DNA from: Telopea speciosissima
Lineage: Eukaryota; Streptophyta; Magnoliopsida; Proteales; Proteaceae
Length of the DNA stretch: 64,000 bases
NCBI RefSeq assembly: GCF_018873765.1
Contig: NC_057923.1
Location: 60,940,593-61,004,592 of the forward strand
Direction of reading: 5' to 3'
Under the pieces are notes generated by a model. The model made no database searches and had not been told where the DNA came from. It was given only the letters and a program-made list of their open reading frames with translations. Both the position numbers and the translations under genes were made by a program. Within the stretch, counting starts at the first letter, position 1. Every line of letters begins with the position of its first letter. Positions 35,607 to 50,297 of this stretch are shown here, piece after piece.

Positions 35607-38600
35607 TTAAGGGTCTATCTTGATTATAAGAGGCTGGTGGAGATCCAAGGGTGCATCAGCTGTTGTGGGCAGCTGTGGCGAGGCCAAGACTCCGTCTGTC
35701 TCCACGTTTTCAGCAAGGGCTTTGTCCAATGATGACTTTGCGACTTTGGTAACACATATCATCAGCACCACTAAATAAAGAGAAAAGAAAAATAAGTCAA
35801 GATTGTAAGTATGTCAAAACCAATGCAGTTCAAGCTTCAAGCATTTGCTTCCAACTTTTTGATGTGGGATTTTAGATGAGATCTTTGGGTTGGCATGAAC
35901 AAAGAGAAATTGCTGAGAAACTGGTCATTTAATATTCTCGCAAAATTCAAGGATCATTTGACATCCTTCTCCTTCCTTGTTTCTTTATTATGAAATTTTC
36001 CACTGGTTTGATATTTAATGTGTCTCAATAAGCCTCGGTCATTCTTGTCTAATTATTTTGGGAAACTGACAGATTATTTTCTTCCATTCCACTCTATTCT
36101 ATGTACTAATGGCTTTTTTAATCAAGTTAGTTATAGTAGATATAAGTCAAAATAATTTTAAATGAGATTAAATAAGAGTATTTAGGAACCTCTCTCTCAT
36201 CCCACTTATATGCTTTGACTACATTTCAACTTTGACACTGGGCATGGAATTCAAGATACTCTTCATAAGAGTAGGGATTTGAATTCAAGATAACCTTTGC
36301 CTGCAGATGGCCTAGTACCACAAGCTATTATTAGTCCACCTTAATTTCACTCGGCCCTTATTTTCCTTTAAAACTTAAATGAAAAGATAACATCAGAGTG
36401 GGCTCACATGGCAAATCAACAAGTGGTGGGGATCTAGCAATATCCCTTGTAAGGTACACCATTGCTTCCATTTTGGTAAGTGTGGGGTTCCTGGTCTAGT
36501 GGATTGCAGGAAAAAGCCTGTCTGTGTACCTATATCTGCCACATGGCAGGTGCGGTCGGGCTGAAATTTTGTGGACAAGGTAGACCCCAAGGTCCCTGTT
36601 CACATGTCAAGTTTCCTCGAATGGAGTTTTCCTAGTAGTAAAACAAAGCCATGAAAAATCTGGGACAACTAAAAAGCGGTATGGACCACTAAACAGTCGC
36701 ATGGACATACATGGAAATGTAAGCCATCACATTTGGGGGGGGGGGGTTGATTGAATATGGGTCTGAAATTTGACACTGTATCCTATCCAGATCATGCCCT
36801 AGATATCCAATAATCAGATTTGCCATATCACCTTTTCACGTGGCACAAATAAGTGGGCAAGACTAGAAATTTTCCTGGACCTGCAAGAAAAGGAAACCTT
36901 TTGCCTTCATGAATTTAAGTTGTGTCTTGTTTCTTCAAACTCCATTTCAACCACGATAAGAGGAAATTAGAGAATATTTCTGTATAAAACCTATCCTTTA
37001 TTTCAATGTATGGCTCTGGCCATGAGAACGTATTGGGACTTGCTCCAACAATATTAATAGAGTTTTCCTGACTCATAAGGGGGGGAGGAGAGGAAGGGAA
37101 CTTGATTTGATGCATTCAACACTAAATTATAGTTTCAGACATTATGAAATGTAAACAAGATGGAAGAAGAAAGCATAAAATAATTTGTAGCATGTCCAAC
37201 GTACCAGAGACAACAAAACCCAGTACAATAAGCACCTGCAACCACAATAGCAAAGATAAAATCAGGACGAAGAGAATGATGCTTGGAGAATCTACAAGCA
37301 GGAATTCCTTTACATTGTATGATTGCATCTGATGTAGAGGTTCTGTTACCCATTGCAGTCAAGCTTGTTAATTTCTGAAAACCACTAATATGGCAATCAA
37401 GAGATGTTAATCCATCATGTGGGTTAGAACTATTTAGTTGTGTGACCTGTGTCAGGCATATTGGCTTGGATTACACTATAATATAGCAACCCCGGGTCAC
37501 AAAAACCCAGCTTTCAGGTCGCTATAAGCCCACTGAAGTGAAGAAATTCTCCCAATCAAAGAAACTAAAGGACTCTGTTACGTATGTAGCATTCCAAAAA
37601 GACAATAAAAATAAAGATGACAAGATAACCCCAAATAAATAGAATAAACCACTAAATATCCTACAGGACTGAAACCAGATTTGAACCCGGTTTGTCTCGG
37701 TCTGAGCTTCCAAACGGATTTGTGCTGGTCCAAGAATGTACTACTGCATCAACTATCACGTATAATAATTAACTGATAAGAAGATTATTCCAAGTCTCAG
37801 GGTTACATCCTTAATATTTAGACAATGAAGAGGCAATAGGTCAGGAGCACGTTCAACTTGATAAATGATATTAATAGGCTTGGAGAATGCCAGCAAAAAA
37901 TTGACTTGGTAGCTCACATGAGGTCCTAAGGATCTGGTACTGTTCAGCCCACTTCTTCCTTGTCCTTATCTTCTGTCTTGTATTTACCTAAATTTCCTTT
38001 TAATCTTTCATCTGTTAGTCAACTTACCAATGCCTACAACTGTTCCCATAACCTTTTTCCCTGATTCTTGAGTCTTTCAGGATTTGCAAACGAAGAGGAT
38101 GATTGGTAGAGGTAGGGTCTCTGGGGGGCTGTACTTCTTGAGGACACATCTTTGGTTGCTTGTTCGAGCACAACTTCACCTCATCAACTCCATTGTCGAC
38201 TTGGTCATCCGTCCTTACAGAATTTGCAAAAACTGTTTCCTAGTTTGCATTCGCTTTCAGTTTTAGATTGTGCATCGTGTCAGTTTGGGAAGCTCCACCG
38301 TGTGAATTATCCCCCTCGTGTCAACAAACGGGCCTTACATCCCTTTTCTTTGGTTCACTCAGATGTATGGGGTCCTTGTCGTGTACCTTTCAAGTTGGGC
38401 TTTAAATATTTTGTTGCTTTTGTCGATGACTACTCTCGTGTTACTTGGTTGTATTTAATGAAGTGTCGATCGGAATTGTTCTCCATCTTTTCTTCATTTA
38501 TTGCTGAAATTAAGAATCAATTTGGGTTTTATGTTAAAGTTTTGCGTAGTGATAATGCACGGGAGTATCTTCTTGTTCTGAAACACCCCAACAAAATGGT

Positions 38601-41600
38601 GTGGTTGAATGGAAGAACCGTCGCTTGATGGAAGTGACTTGGTCCCTTTTGAAATGAAGGTGGACAAGTCTTTCTAGACTGATGTAGTGTTAGCTGCTTA
38701 CTATCTTATCAATAGAATGCCCTCTTATATTTTAGGTGGTGGCATTCCTCATGCTTTGCTTTTTCCTTCGGAATCTTTATCTCCATTGCCACCACGTGTT
38801 TTTAGTTGTGTCTACTTTATTCGAGACCATACTCCAGGGTTATCGAAGTTAGACCCCAAAGCTATTAAATGCATTTTTGTGGGCTATTCTCGTGTTCAGA
38901 AGGGGTATCGATGTTATTCTCCTGTTCTTCGCAAGTATTTTATTATTGCTGATTTTTCTTTCTTTGAGTCTCAGTCTTATGTGCATAAGCCTGTTGTGGA
39001 TCCTTCTTTGGATGAAGAACTTCCTCTTTGTGTTATTCAGCCTTCTTTGCAGTCTCATGTTGTTCAACCTTCCTTGTAGCCTCCTGCTGTTCAGCCTCCT
39101 TCGCAGCCTCTTGTTACTGGACCTCCCATTATTAATGTTTATCACCGTCATCCAAGGGAAGAAGCTGCTTGCCCCCATTAATGCTATGCTTGTTGCCACA
39201 TCTTTGCCGTATGCGGATCCTACTTCTGATCCTCCTTTTTTTGATTTGGACCTACCCATTGCTCAATCGAAAGGTACCCGTCGGTGTGTTCAACACCCTC
39301 TATCTTCTCATGTTTCTTATTCTGGTTTATCTTCTACATTTCAAACTTGTCTTTCTACTGTTGCTTTGCATCCTATTCCTAAGACAACTGTAGAGGCATT
39401 ATCTATTTCTGGCTGAAGGACAACTATGGAAGATGAATTACAGGCTTTGGAGAATAACCATACTTGGGATCTTGTTCCATTGCCCCCCTGGGAAGTTTGC
39501 TACTGGTTGTCGTTGGATCTATGTTGTCAAGGTTAATGTTGATGGCTCTCTTGCTCGCCTGAAAGCCCGATTGGTGGCCAAAGGCTATGCATATGTGTAT
39601 ACTGTCGATTACTTGGATAATTTTTCTCCAGTTGCCAAGCGATCCTCTTTTCGTGTCTTGATCTCTCTTGCCGCCACTCATCGGTGGTCTATGCATCAGC
39701 TTGATGTCAAGAATGCTTTCCTCCATGTAGGAGGAGGTGTATATAGAGCAACCTCCTGAGTTTGTTGCTCAAGAGGAGTCTAGGTTGGTTTGCAGGTTGA
39801 AGAAATCATTATATGGCCTGAAACAGTCTCTGAGGACTTGGTTTAGCTGATTTACAGAAGTAGTACTTGAATTTGGTTTGTCACGATGCAATAGTGACTA
39901 TTCCCTTTTCTATCGTCAGACAAGTACTGGCAGAATTTTTCTGATTTTATATGTCGATGACATTGTGATTATTGGTGATGACTCTAGAGGAATTGATAGT
40001 TTGAAAACTCATCTACAACAGAGATTTCAAACTAAAGATTTGGGAAAGTTGATTTATTTCCTACGAGTTGAAGTGGCCCAATCCAGGAAGGGAATATCTA
40101 TCTCATAGTGGAAGTATACTCTTGACTTGCTTACGGAAACTACGATGCTAGGGTGCAAACCTCTTGATAATCCAAGGGATCCCAATGTCAAGCTTGTTGT
40201 GGCTGAGGGAGATGCCCTTGATGATCAAGAAAGATACAGAAGGTTGGTTGGAAAGCTGAATTACTTGACATTCACTCAACCTGATATCTCATTTCCGGTT
40301 AGTATTGTAAGTCAATTCATGTCATCTCCTAGGACTTCTCATTGGGATGCTGTCATTCAGATTTTAAGGTATCTCAAGAAGGCTCCCAGACAAGGATTAG
40401 TGTACACTGATCATGAGCATACACGAGTTAAGGGATTTTCTGATGCAAATTGGACTGGATCACCAATTGATCGGACTTCGGAGATCAACTACAAGTTATT
40501 GTATATTTGTTGGAGGTAACCTTGTCTCATGGAAGAGTAAAAAATAAAGTGTAGTGGCTAGATCAAGTATAGAATTAGAATATCGAGCCATGGCACATGC
40601 CACTGTGAGCGGGTTTGGTTTGAGAATTCTACACCAATGCAATTGTGGTGTGACAACCAAATAGCAATACATATTGCCTCAAACCCCGTATTCCATGAGA
40701 GAACTAAACATATTGAGGTGGATTGTCACTTTGTAAGAGAAAAACTCCAACAGGGTGTAATCGCTACAAAGTATGTCAAAACTGGAGAACAACTTGCTGA
40801 TATTTTTACTAAGTCTCTAATGAGTGGGAGGGTTGACTATATTTGTAACAAGCTGGGCATGATTGATATATATGCTCCAGCTTGAGGGGGAGTTTTAGAA
40901 GTATGAGATGATGTAGAAGGGTAAAAAGAGTAATACCTTGGACTTAATTGCTAATACCGAGAAAGGCTTCCTTCCTTCTCCTTTTTGTTTTAATGTTTTT
41001 ACTTTTCTGCCCCTGTAAAGAGTCATATACTTGATGAGATATTTTTGGTCTCTCTCATTATCGAGAGACTAGTTCCTCCCTCACTCTCTTCTTCTTTCTC
41101 TTCTATTTCTCTATTATTTACAGGAGAAAACATAGCTTTGCGCTTTGTATGCTGTGATTATGGTGAGAGGCCATTGGTGAGAGACCAAAATACAGAGAGG
41201 ATTTGGGTGAAAGACGCTTCCCGATTCTTCCCTTTCCTATCCCTTCTTCTATCCTTCTTACCTTGTCTATCAATTTTCCTTTGCTTCTATTTTACTGGGC
41301 TGTGAAATAATCAGTATTTGAGACCATTTGAAGGCCTGTTGCTGCTGCTGGAATTATTGTCTGAGGTGCTGGTTACTAAATCTACTGCTATTCATTGAAG
41401 AACTTGTGATCCTCCTGTAGGTTAGGACATCTTTGCCCTAGTGCTACATTAGTTATTACTGCTGGTTATTCACTGACCTAAATTGCTAATCTGATGTCTC
41501 TGTTTCTGCCATTGACTTTCAGTTACTGATCTGTCCTATTACTAGTAGGATCGTTCACCAACTAATGATCTAATCATCAGATTAACTTCACATTTTTTTG

Positions 41601-44600
41601 TTTGACAAACCAAAGTGGGGATATCCAACTTTGAAATGTCTCATCCAATTTGCTAAAAGTCTAATGTAGTGCCATCTTTCTTTGAGAAATATAAGGAAAA
41701 AAAATTAGAGGAGCTAGCAGCCTAGCACTGTATTTAATTATGCTTGACAAGAGAAAAGCTTGGCTCTTACCCAACGAGTCGTTGAAATCTCGCCCCATCC
41801 ATGCGTCACATCTGAAATATCTTTGAGAGTTGTTCCAACATAAACCAATGCAAGTGTAATTGGCTGAAATGAAAAGTAACTATATCAGCATCACACTAGA
41901 ACCAGATCCTGAAACAAATTATGAGGGATGTATAAAACGACTCCTTGCATTCAACTTGTCAATATCATTATTTCACAGCTCATGAATAGAAACTAAGGCA
42001 AGTCCCCAACCTAAATAAAGCAAAGGGAAGAAGAAATGACCTTCAAGTATATCAAATGGATAGAGAGACATCAAAGAAAGAAAACTTTGCAAGGGATGCC
42101 AGCAGACAAATTTTAAAGCACCTAATCTAGTTGATTGCATTGGAGTGGCAAACGAATGAACAAAAAGTGAAAATAGAATTTTCTGTAAGTCCAAAAGAAG
42201 GAATAGATAATCTTTATTGGGGAACAAGGGAACTTCAATGTTGACCATAGGTTATTTTGGCCATGGATTATTCCTAATCCAGAAAGTATAGCAATTTTAG
42301 GAATGGATGGATGCAAGAATTCCAATATTTCTACTCTTTTTGTGTATAATATAACTGCCATACCACTGGCTAAGACAAAATAAAAAGAGTAGAATGAAAG
42401 GTACATATGAAGGGCTTAACTTGGTGGAACATTAAAATAAAAGTTGCTTCTAATTGAGCAAGAAATTGCATAAATAAAAACCTATTTGGTCATAAGGGTC
42501 TTCCACCAATTGAAATGCCAGAACATATGATCGGGATTCTAATTTTCTTTCCAGTTACTGAGCTATATAGTATATACTTAGTTTGACAAACAAAAGTGGG
42601 GACATCCAACTTTGAAATGTCTCATCCAAGAAAATTATCTCCCAAAAATAGAAATGCTTTCAAAAGTTATCGCTTCAAAGTTCGTAGTTTAAGAGATTTC
42701 TTTCAATCGTGATATGTCCCAGCATCTACTTATGGTCATATGCAGAGAGCTGTAAGTTCACAAAGGCACTAAGAATACCAAACTTTCTCTGTTTACTGGT
42801 AGAGATACCATTACTTTAAGTGCGTTCCTATTGATGCAGAAAGGATACATCACTACAGACTGTCAAATGCTAGGAGCTCCTAGCTTCACTTATCTAGCAG
42901 CTGAAGTTCTCAGCTTTGAAGTTTTGGTCCTTCCAAAAGTTAAGTCTCAGTCTGAGAACCTTTTATAGAACAAATTTACCCCCTTTCCTCAAGCACTGCA
43001 TTCGATAAAGTTCTTGCTTTCCTGCAACCATCGCATGAAGCCTGTGGCTCGAGAAAATGGTTGATCAAAATAGCATGTAGATTGATCGCAAAATCAAGAA
43101 ATTTTCAACCTTTCAGACCTCTATGTATCTTTGTTTAACTTTTATATAGAGGTTTTGATGTATGGCAAGACTGTTAATTCTTCTTTTTCTCTAGTGGTTT
43201 TTCAGTCCCCTTAATAGTTTCTCACAGATTAAAACAAAGAAGATGAGGAAATCACAACTGGTAAAGATGACCAATCAAGTAAAGGCACATTTCTTCCTGT
43301 TCAGTAGCTGAAAGCAAAAATAGCCAAAATAAACAAAAGAACAAGTTACAACTGAAAACTAAGCATGTGCAATTTTCAATCGCACACTTAATCACATCAG
43401 TCATAGATATTTGTCAAAATAGTAGAAATTTCAAAGTAGAGAATACCATCATTCCCAACCAGGTAGCTAAAATGTACTCTCCTATCCCGACGGGGGTCAC
43501 AGACAGGAGGTAATTCAACATGTTAAATGGAAGTAAGGGAACAAGCCGAAGCAGCAACGATATCTGTTGAATGGAGGGGGGGGCAAAAAAGAGAGAAGAT
43601 ATTAGAACTCTTACAAACATTTTTGCTCCGCGTACATAAGAATAATAAATAAAACAACATCCAGTAATCTTTTTATTGATGAAATCACCATGATATCATC
43701 TCTTATAATTAGAGCATAATATCCACGATGTTTAGTCACATTAGTCTTCTTAAAAGTGAAGTTGCATGAATTCACAACTGGCTAGAGTTAACTTTGAAAA
43801 GTATTTCATATGTTTCCAAAGGCATGATAAAGCAAAGAAAGGGTAGCTGGTATGTGAAGACTCGATTTTATGGTCCTCAGAATTAAATATCATTTTTACA
43901 ACTGCTTATCCCAAAAGCTTGAGCTGTTAAGTGCTAAGTGAAGGGCTACAACAATGTATATCAACACACATCAACACCCTCTGTCCTGCACGTGCAGGCC
44001 CACACACACACACGGCTCTGCACGTGACATCATCACGTGGTGACACCATCACATGGCACCAAGGGGCACAACAACATATAACACAAACCCCTCGCACTTA
44101 CCGGGGATCAAACACCTCACCCTCCTGACACTGATACCATTTTACAACCACCTATCCCAAAATCCCAAGTTGTTAAGTGAGGGCTACAACAACGCCATAT
44201 CAACACAAATCAACGTTCATAAAAAACCACGATGAAAATTTTCTGTGAAAAGTTCAGATATGATGCTGTATCCCTCCCAGGTTAAGGTGACTTATAATTG
44301 AAGGAAGGGGAATTGCTATGACCATATTTATCAGCTCATGTTAAGGCAGTCAACAGGTGTATGCATTTGGAATAGAGAACCCAAAACAGTTTTCTAGGTG
44401 AGATCACCCTCCTCGCTTAATTGGAAGGGAGGTCCTTCCTAGTGAAAATTAGACCTTGGTTTACCGTTCCTACATGGCATCCAAATCCCAAGGTATTCTT
44501 TGATCGGGGGGGGGGGGGGGGAGAGAGAAATTTTGTCATTAATTTCTAAATCTTCTGATAAGCAGAAGTGTGTATTAAAAAACAATCAGAAGCATAATCA

Positions 44601-47600
44601 TTCCTTAACATGTGCTTCATGTATAGAAGTTGCATAAATGGCTTCCACACCCCAATGGAAAAGAAAATATCAGAAGCAGAATCATCCTTAACATGCGCTT
44701 CATGGATAGAAGTTCCATAAATGGCGCTTCCAAGCCTCAATGATTGCTGCATTATTAATCCTCACATGGGGTACAGAACTTTTTTCTTTATTGTGTGGGT
44801 TATGACAGGTTCTCCTAGAGTTTTTCCAAACACTTGATGAACATAGGCTTTTAATCCTCAGCAGCCCCCACTTGATACATGAATTATGCTCCTGTTTGTG
44901 ATAGTACTCAGATATAAGAAGATACATTTCCACTCAATTGTTTCTCCCTAAAAATATCATTGATGAGAGGGAGATTCCGCAAAGTGATTATTTTAGGTAT
45001 CTGGGCTCAATCATAATAATGTGATTGACGTATTCCTTTAAAACAAAGGAAAATTTTATAGGACCGTCATACGACCAGCTCTGATATGGTGTGGAGTGTT
45101 GGGCAGAAGCGTCATACAGATAAATTAGGTCTAGCGGAGATGAGAATGTTGAGATGGATGTGTGGCAAAACTAGGAAGGATAAAGTACGGAATGACCATA
45201 TTAGAGCTAATTTGGGAGCAGTCAAGGTATGTGATAAGCTCCAGGAAAGTCATTTGAGGTGGCATGGCCATATCCAATGAAGGCCTTGGGATGCTCCTGT
45301 ACGAAGGAGTGACCTCATTCAAATTGGAGGAACTAAAAGAGCTAGGGGCAGGCGTAAAATGACACTAGGAGAAGTAGTGAGGAAAGATATGCATAACTTA
45401 GGCCTTGTATCAAATATGAACTCGACTGGAGCAGATTGGAGGGCACGGATCCATGTAGCCGACCCCATTTAGTTGGGATAAGGCTAAGTTGTTGTTGTTG
45501 TAAAAAAATGTAATTTTATTAAAACGAAGGAAAGAGAAGGGGGGGCAAGCCTGATGTAAAAAGAACACATGAACAATATATTGATAACAAAAGGCTACAT
45601 AACAAGGATGAGGTGCAGCGCATTCAAGTAAATGGTTAATGGAACAAACTTCTTGTTTTACTGGTACTTTCTTAAAGAATTCAACGCTTATGACTCAATC
45701 ATGTTTTCCAACTGCCCCAATCAAGTATCCAACCAGAGTTACTCAAGTGTTCAATTGCTAATGAGGATTATTTAATCTAATTTATCCTCATTTAGGTAGT
45801 TAGTTGTTATTAACCATTTGGGATGGAAAATCCCTCCAGAATGAACTACTACCAAGTACCAAGTCAAGCAGGGCATTCAAAGACCTTTTGATTAATTAAA
45901 GAACTATGGCATAAAGTGAAAATAAGACACTACATTTGGGAAAATAACCAACAAAACATACTTCCAGAAAAGAATTATGCACAGGAAGTTCAACTAAGAC
46001 AGACTCGGACCTTGAATCCAGATCGCTGAATTGCAATTGCAACTGCCCGAAACTGTGGATAATTCTTTAACTTCGAGATAATGTAAGACCTCCCAATCTG
46101 CAAGAGAGGGGGAAAATATAAGAAGATATGCAAAACATGGATTCAAGGACCTCCTCAGGGAGAGAAAAAAACTGGGATGGGAGCAGAAGTTTAAGAAAAA
46201 ATATAAATCGATTACAAGTTCAAACTGCAAGAAAACCTTCTCCATCAGCAGATAGTCAATATCAAGGAAGAGAACACCTACTGCAATGTACTTATGCAAA
46301 GATGGTAGTCCTCAGTATTAATGGACAGAATTTGACTAATCAGGAAAGCAAGCTTAAGAAACTTACTGTTCTACCAAGAAGGAATGCAGCTGTAGCACCA
46401 ATAGTAGCACCAATTGAATCAGCAACAAAGCCAATGGGTAACCCAAAGAGATAACCCCCTCCAAGCTGGAACAGTAAGAAAAGATATCCCACTATAAACA
46501 ATCAAAATGCAGACCATACAAACTCAAGTTTACTGAGGAGAAGATTACAAATTAAACAGTATATACAGGAACAATCAACAGAGTAAAAACTCTGAAACTA
46601 AGAAGAGGTAAACAAAAATAAAGATGAAGAGAAAGAACATACAATGGTTGGACATTCAAAGATATAACTGTAAAAAAGTAAATGGACCATACTGCTCAGA
46701 AAATGGTAAATGAAAATGTTACATTTGTACTAGGTATGGACAAACAAATGGTAAACTGGGGACATAAAGCATAAGATAAACTCTCAATCTCAGTCAGACT
46801 ATTTGGCTCATTATGTATTTCATCATTCAACCACTATAAACCATATGGCAACATTTCTTCCATTGAATTTATTAATGGGGAAGACCCCCACCCCCAAAGA
46901 GAAGACAAAATTATAGCTTTATTATTAAAAAAGCAGTCTACACAAATAACCATTCAGTTTTCATCTGTCTTACGAAAACCTCCCCCATTTCATTGGTATG
47001 TTCCTCAATGAAGATGGAGTAAGCTTCATAAAGATCATGGATGATTGCCCTACAACATAAAACACACAAAAAAAAATATGATGTCTCAAATTATCATGGG
47101 CAAAGACAATTTTACCGTGAGTACTGAAGCTGGAACTGCCAGAACCGTTAGAGGGATGTAAGCAATGGCCCTACACAAATTCCAGGAGGTTAACACTTAG
47201 CAGTTAGAAGGAAAAAAAAATTGAAGGCACATAAATTTAAGGTTTAGAGCATCAAAATATCCCATGGGCAACTGAATATGCCTGAAAATGATTTTTGACA
47301 CACTACCATTAAACAGCAGGAGATTATGCTGCAAAAGCTACATATAAGTGCCCAAAATTTTCTTGCATATCATATAACTGAAATGTTGTCACTCTATTTG
47401 TTCCCTTCGTATCTCTGCTTCATAATACTTCACCCTACCAATTTTAGCAACGAACATAGGTAACCTTCATTAACAGTTGGGATATTGAAGCAAATGTGTA
47501 TCAAGATCCGACCCACATGTATAATGGAGAGAGACGGAGTTTTCTACACATTTCAAAGAGATGGATAAGAAGAATTATTGTACCCTCATTTATTTGAGTT

Positions 47601-49824
47601 CCTATGTCAAAACATAAAGTTTATCAAATAATACACAACTCTATGCTTAGCCAAATAATTGACAACTCGCCCCATTAGCAGAGAGTATCTTAAAGTGTCA
47701 TCATCTCCATCTCAAAATTCTTGTTTAGCTTGAATAGAAGGAAATGACTGGAGGCATTAACAATTCTAACACTCAGCATCACATTGACAATAATGCATCT
47801 CTATAAGAACCAATAAATTTTTTGTTCCTTGCCATTACATGAACAACATTATAGCGCTTCTACGTTGGATTGTCACTAAATCCATTGGCAATCCTATGTC
47901 CCTTAACAGTTAACTCTCTCTTCTCAGCAAGGTTAATGTCATGGTTTCAAGGATCTGGATTGGCTAGGAGTGCTCCGGTTCACACAGTGGATTGGGAATT
48001 CTAGTTTCAATCACTAGAACGAAGGTTCATGTAAAAGCAAAATGATGGTGTCCAACCCAAGTGCTTATGAGGATCTCAACTACAATCAAATCATCTTGTC
48101 CAAAGGATCATAATCAACACCATAACTACACAGTGGACAGGGATAAGAAAATCAAGCTCATAGAGATGGTGATTCAGTGCTAACTAAAGGAATAATTAGT
48201 AGGAAGTAAAATTAACTTACAAAACAAGTGGACCCCAATTTCCTAGATTTTGTTCAATCCATAGTAGGAAATCTTTCAATATCTGCATTTGGAATCTGAT
48301 TTAGTAGATAAGAATATGAAGAGAAAGAATGAACAAATGTTTGAGCCAATGAAATACAGATTAAAAAAATCAGACAGTTTTCCAACCAAGGTTGGGTATT
48401 TAACATGTACTACTCAGTAAATGATTGAACAGACAGCATAATTAAAAAGGAACTGCCACCAGCAAAAGATTAGAAGCTTATAGGCGACATTTATTCAAGG
48501 CTAAAGATTCAAAAAAATAAAACATATTCTCCTTCTGATTAGATAAATAGGTTTGGATGAAAGAATTTGAATTTGCTATTGATACTTACCAGATGGTGTC
48601 ATAGTTATCAAGGTGGCAACGCGACCATGGCGTTCTAGAGGGTCCAAAATCAAGGTGACACCATCAAGGCGGCAAGGCGGCCAAGGTGACCAAGGAGCCT
48701 GGACGCCTAGGCATTGCCTTGATAACTATGGATAGTGTACAAGAACAATAAACAGAAACAGAAACGCCATAAGGAAAAATCATCACAGGCATTAGTTGTA
48801 TGTGAGAATTCATAATATGGATTCCATAAAAGGAGGATGCCAAACATAAATTTGCTTCATCTTTAGAAGTGCTATAACAGAAGTATCTTCTATGTTTAAA
48901 TTCCAGATCTTAAAGCTCTGTACTTTTATGTTCACCTGTTGTCATCTGTGTAATCTTTTCCCATGCCCGTACCAAGCACTTTCTATCCTGCTAAATTGAG
49001 CTACCTAAACCTCTATCTTCCAACATAATGTGTCTACAGGATATCTTATATGTACATCCATTTTAGGTCCTTTCTATGAGTATCTATATCAATTTATTTA
49101 CCTCAGACAGAATAGGGATATCTTGTAATTCTTGTTACCACTCACCCCAAAAAAAAAAACAACCAAGAATCTACCAATAAAAAATCCAAGCATATGCCAT
49201 AAAATAATAATAAAAGGATTAAATCTGAATATTCTGCACTGGTTTATCCACTTTCGTGCAATAAAAGCTAAAATCCAGTTGGCATAAAATATAGCAGCTA
49301 GTAAGACAGTAATCAACAAATAAAGAACAGCTAAAGAACATGAAGTGAAGAGTTTAAAAAAGCATCCACGATGAGAAATTTTTTTTAAAAATAATTGCAA
49401 CAACACATTATCTTATGTCCAAGCATCCATATGCCAATGAGTTATAAAATCAAACAGTTAGAAATCCACAAGAATCCCAAAATGGTCGTAATAATACAAT
49501 TTTAACAAAAAACAAACAAACAAACAATGGTAACCCAATCAAGAACAATGTAAAATTATCAATCAATGAACGGGTGCCCCACATACATAAACTTAAAGAG
49601 AGTGAGGAACAAAACTGCACCCAATTACAAGAGTTTTTCAACACCACATTACACTCAACCATGTGATACAGAGAATTAATGAGCGAATAACTAGAAGAAT
49701 ACAAAGCACAGGAAAGGAAAATATGAACCTTCTCGACGGGAAGAGTAAAGCAAGCAGTGGTAATAGCGATCAAAAGAAGGAGGAGAAGGGCGATCCTGAA
49801 GACGGAGGCCCATGTGACCGCCAT
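35607..49824 (-). CDS. VTT-domain (DedA/SNARE-associated Golgi protein) family membrane protein
   Basis: Multi-pass membrane protein of about 267 aa, related to the TVP38/TMEM64/DedA group (scramblase-like or trafficking roles in other lineages). Nine coding exons in transcript order: 49824-49729, 48282-48221, 47170-47116, 46465-46367, 46097-46011, 43563-43447, 41863-41771, 37235-37205, 35770-35607; total 804 nt with stop, all joining in frame. The start [16 protein letters not shown] matches the remembered family start; the upstream frame has no earlier ATG. Visible motifs: [88 protein letters not shown], and a C-terminal helix with [13 protein letters not shown]. Exon 8 is only 31 nt. The 804-nt coding region is spread over 14.2 kb. 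Intron 7 (37236-41770) carries an antisense copia fossil, intron 6 an RTE LINE and intron 1 a CATRGTT element. Confidence 0.87.
38084..41122 (+). mobile_element. Ty1/copia LTR retrotransposon fossil, broken
   Basis: Parts seen in order: a pre-integrase zinc region (His-His-Cys-Cys pattern near 38170-38290), integrase ([16 protein letters not shown]), reverse transcriptase ([26 protein letters not shown]) and RNase H ([20 protein letters not shown]). A GAGGGGGAG polypurine tract near 40885 is followed by a probable 3' LTR (about 40896-41122). No 5' LTR or gag was recognised. It is clearly dead, with roughly ten or more breaks, and looks old. It lies in intron 7 of the VTT gene, antisense to it. 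Confidence 0.85.
43893..44215. repeat. Direct duplication of about 80 bp around a spacer
   Basis: Segments 43893-43970 and 44138-44215 share ACAACYRCYTATCCCAAAA, GTTAAGTG and GGCTACAACAA at matching spacing. The spacer is CACA-rich. It may be the remains of an inserted element; family unknown. Intron 6 of the VTT gene. Confidence 0.4.
44585..44752. repeat. 84-bp tandem duplication
   Basis: Units 44585-44668 and 44669-44752 share ATCAGAAGCA, CTTCATG and ATAGAAGTT at the same offsets, with several differences. An older duplication in intron 6 of the VTT gene. Confidence 0.5.
44960..45500 (+). mobile_element. RTE-type LINE 3' end
   Basis: The translation shows [20 protein letters not shown] and [13 protein letters not shown], then RRSDLIQ and [15 protein letters not shown], the conserved C-terminus of plant RTE ORFs. 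The untranslated end contains CCCATTTAGTTGGGATAAGG and a (GTT)n tail. Stops and a frame change interrupt the coding trace. It is 5'-truncated and sits in intron 6 of the VTT gene, antisense to it. Confidence 0.8.
48600..48730. mobile_element. CATRGTT element (131 bp)
   Basis: Left end CATAGTTATCAAGGTGG; reverse complement of the right end CATAGTTATCAAGGCAAT. Flanks GATGGTGT (48592-48599) and GATAGTGT (48731-48738) match at 7 of 8 positions. Interior words are AAGGCGGC and CAAGGTGAC. It lies in intron 1 of the VTT gene. Confidence 0.7.
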
Positions 49825-50297
49825 TGATAGCCTGCGACGCCAAGGTCTGCACTCCTCCTCGTCGTCCTCCGTGATGGGTTGCTTCAGGGACGACCTTGCC
49901 CTCAAGCCTTCAAAGGTTGCCAGATTTAGTATCCCAAATTTAGCAGACTATATCCCCCACGAACGTGAAACCTCTACCACTCTCCAATCCCTCGTAAAAG
50001 CTCCGCCAGATTCATAAGTTTTTGTGACTGAACGAACAAACCTTGGTTTCGACCAACGTATAAAAACAAAATGGTCAATAAACGTCAAAGGGAGAAGTTT
50101 TCCCCATAATAACAATAATAAATTAATAAACTATTGGTGAAGAGAACGATTGTGCGCGCATGGCTCCTGCGCCCAGACATTGGCTTGTGCAAAATGACCG
50201 CCGCACCCTCAAGGATTTTTACCTTTCCATGGAGACACAACAATCATATTTGCACGGCCCTGTGTCTAGGCTAAGTCATCCATCACACAAGACTAGG

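Noticed and set aside
38849-39259. 136-aa open frame antisense to the copia fossil
   Set aside because: Shadow of a Ser/Leu-rich linker region of the retroelement; basic low-complexity composition.
41045-41305. 86-aa open frame just after the copia 3' end
   Set aside because: Hydrophobic low-complexity sequence overlapping the probable LTR; no support as a gene.
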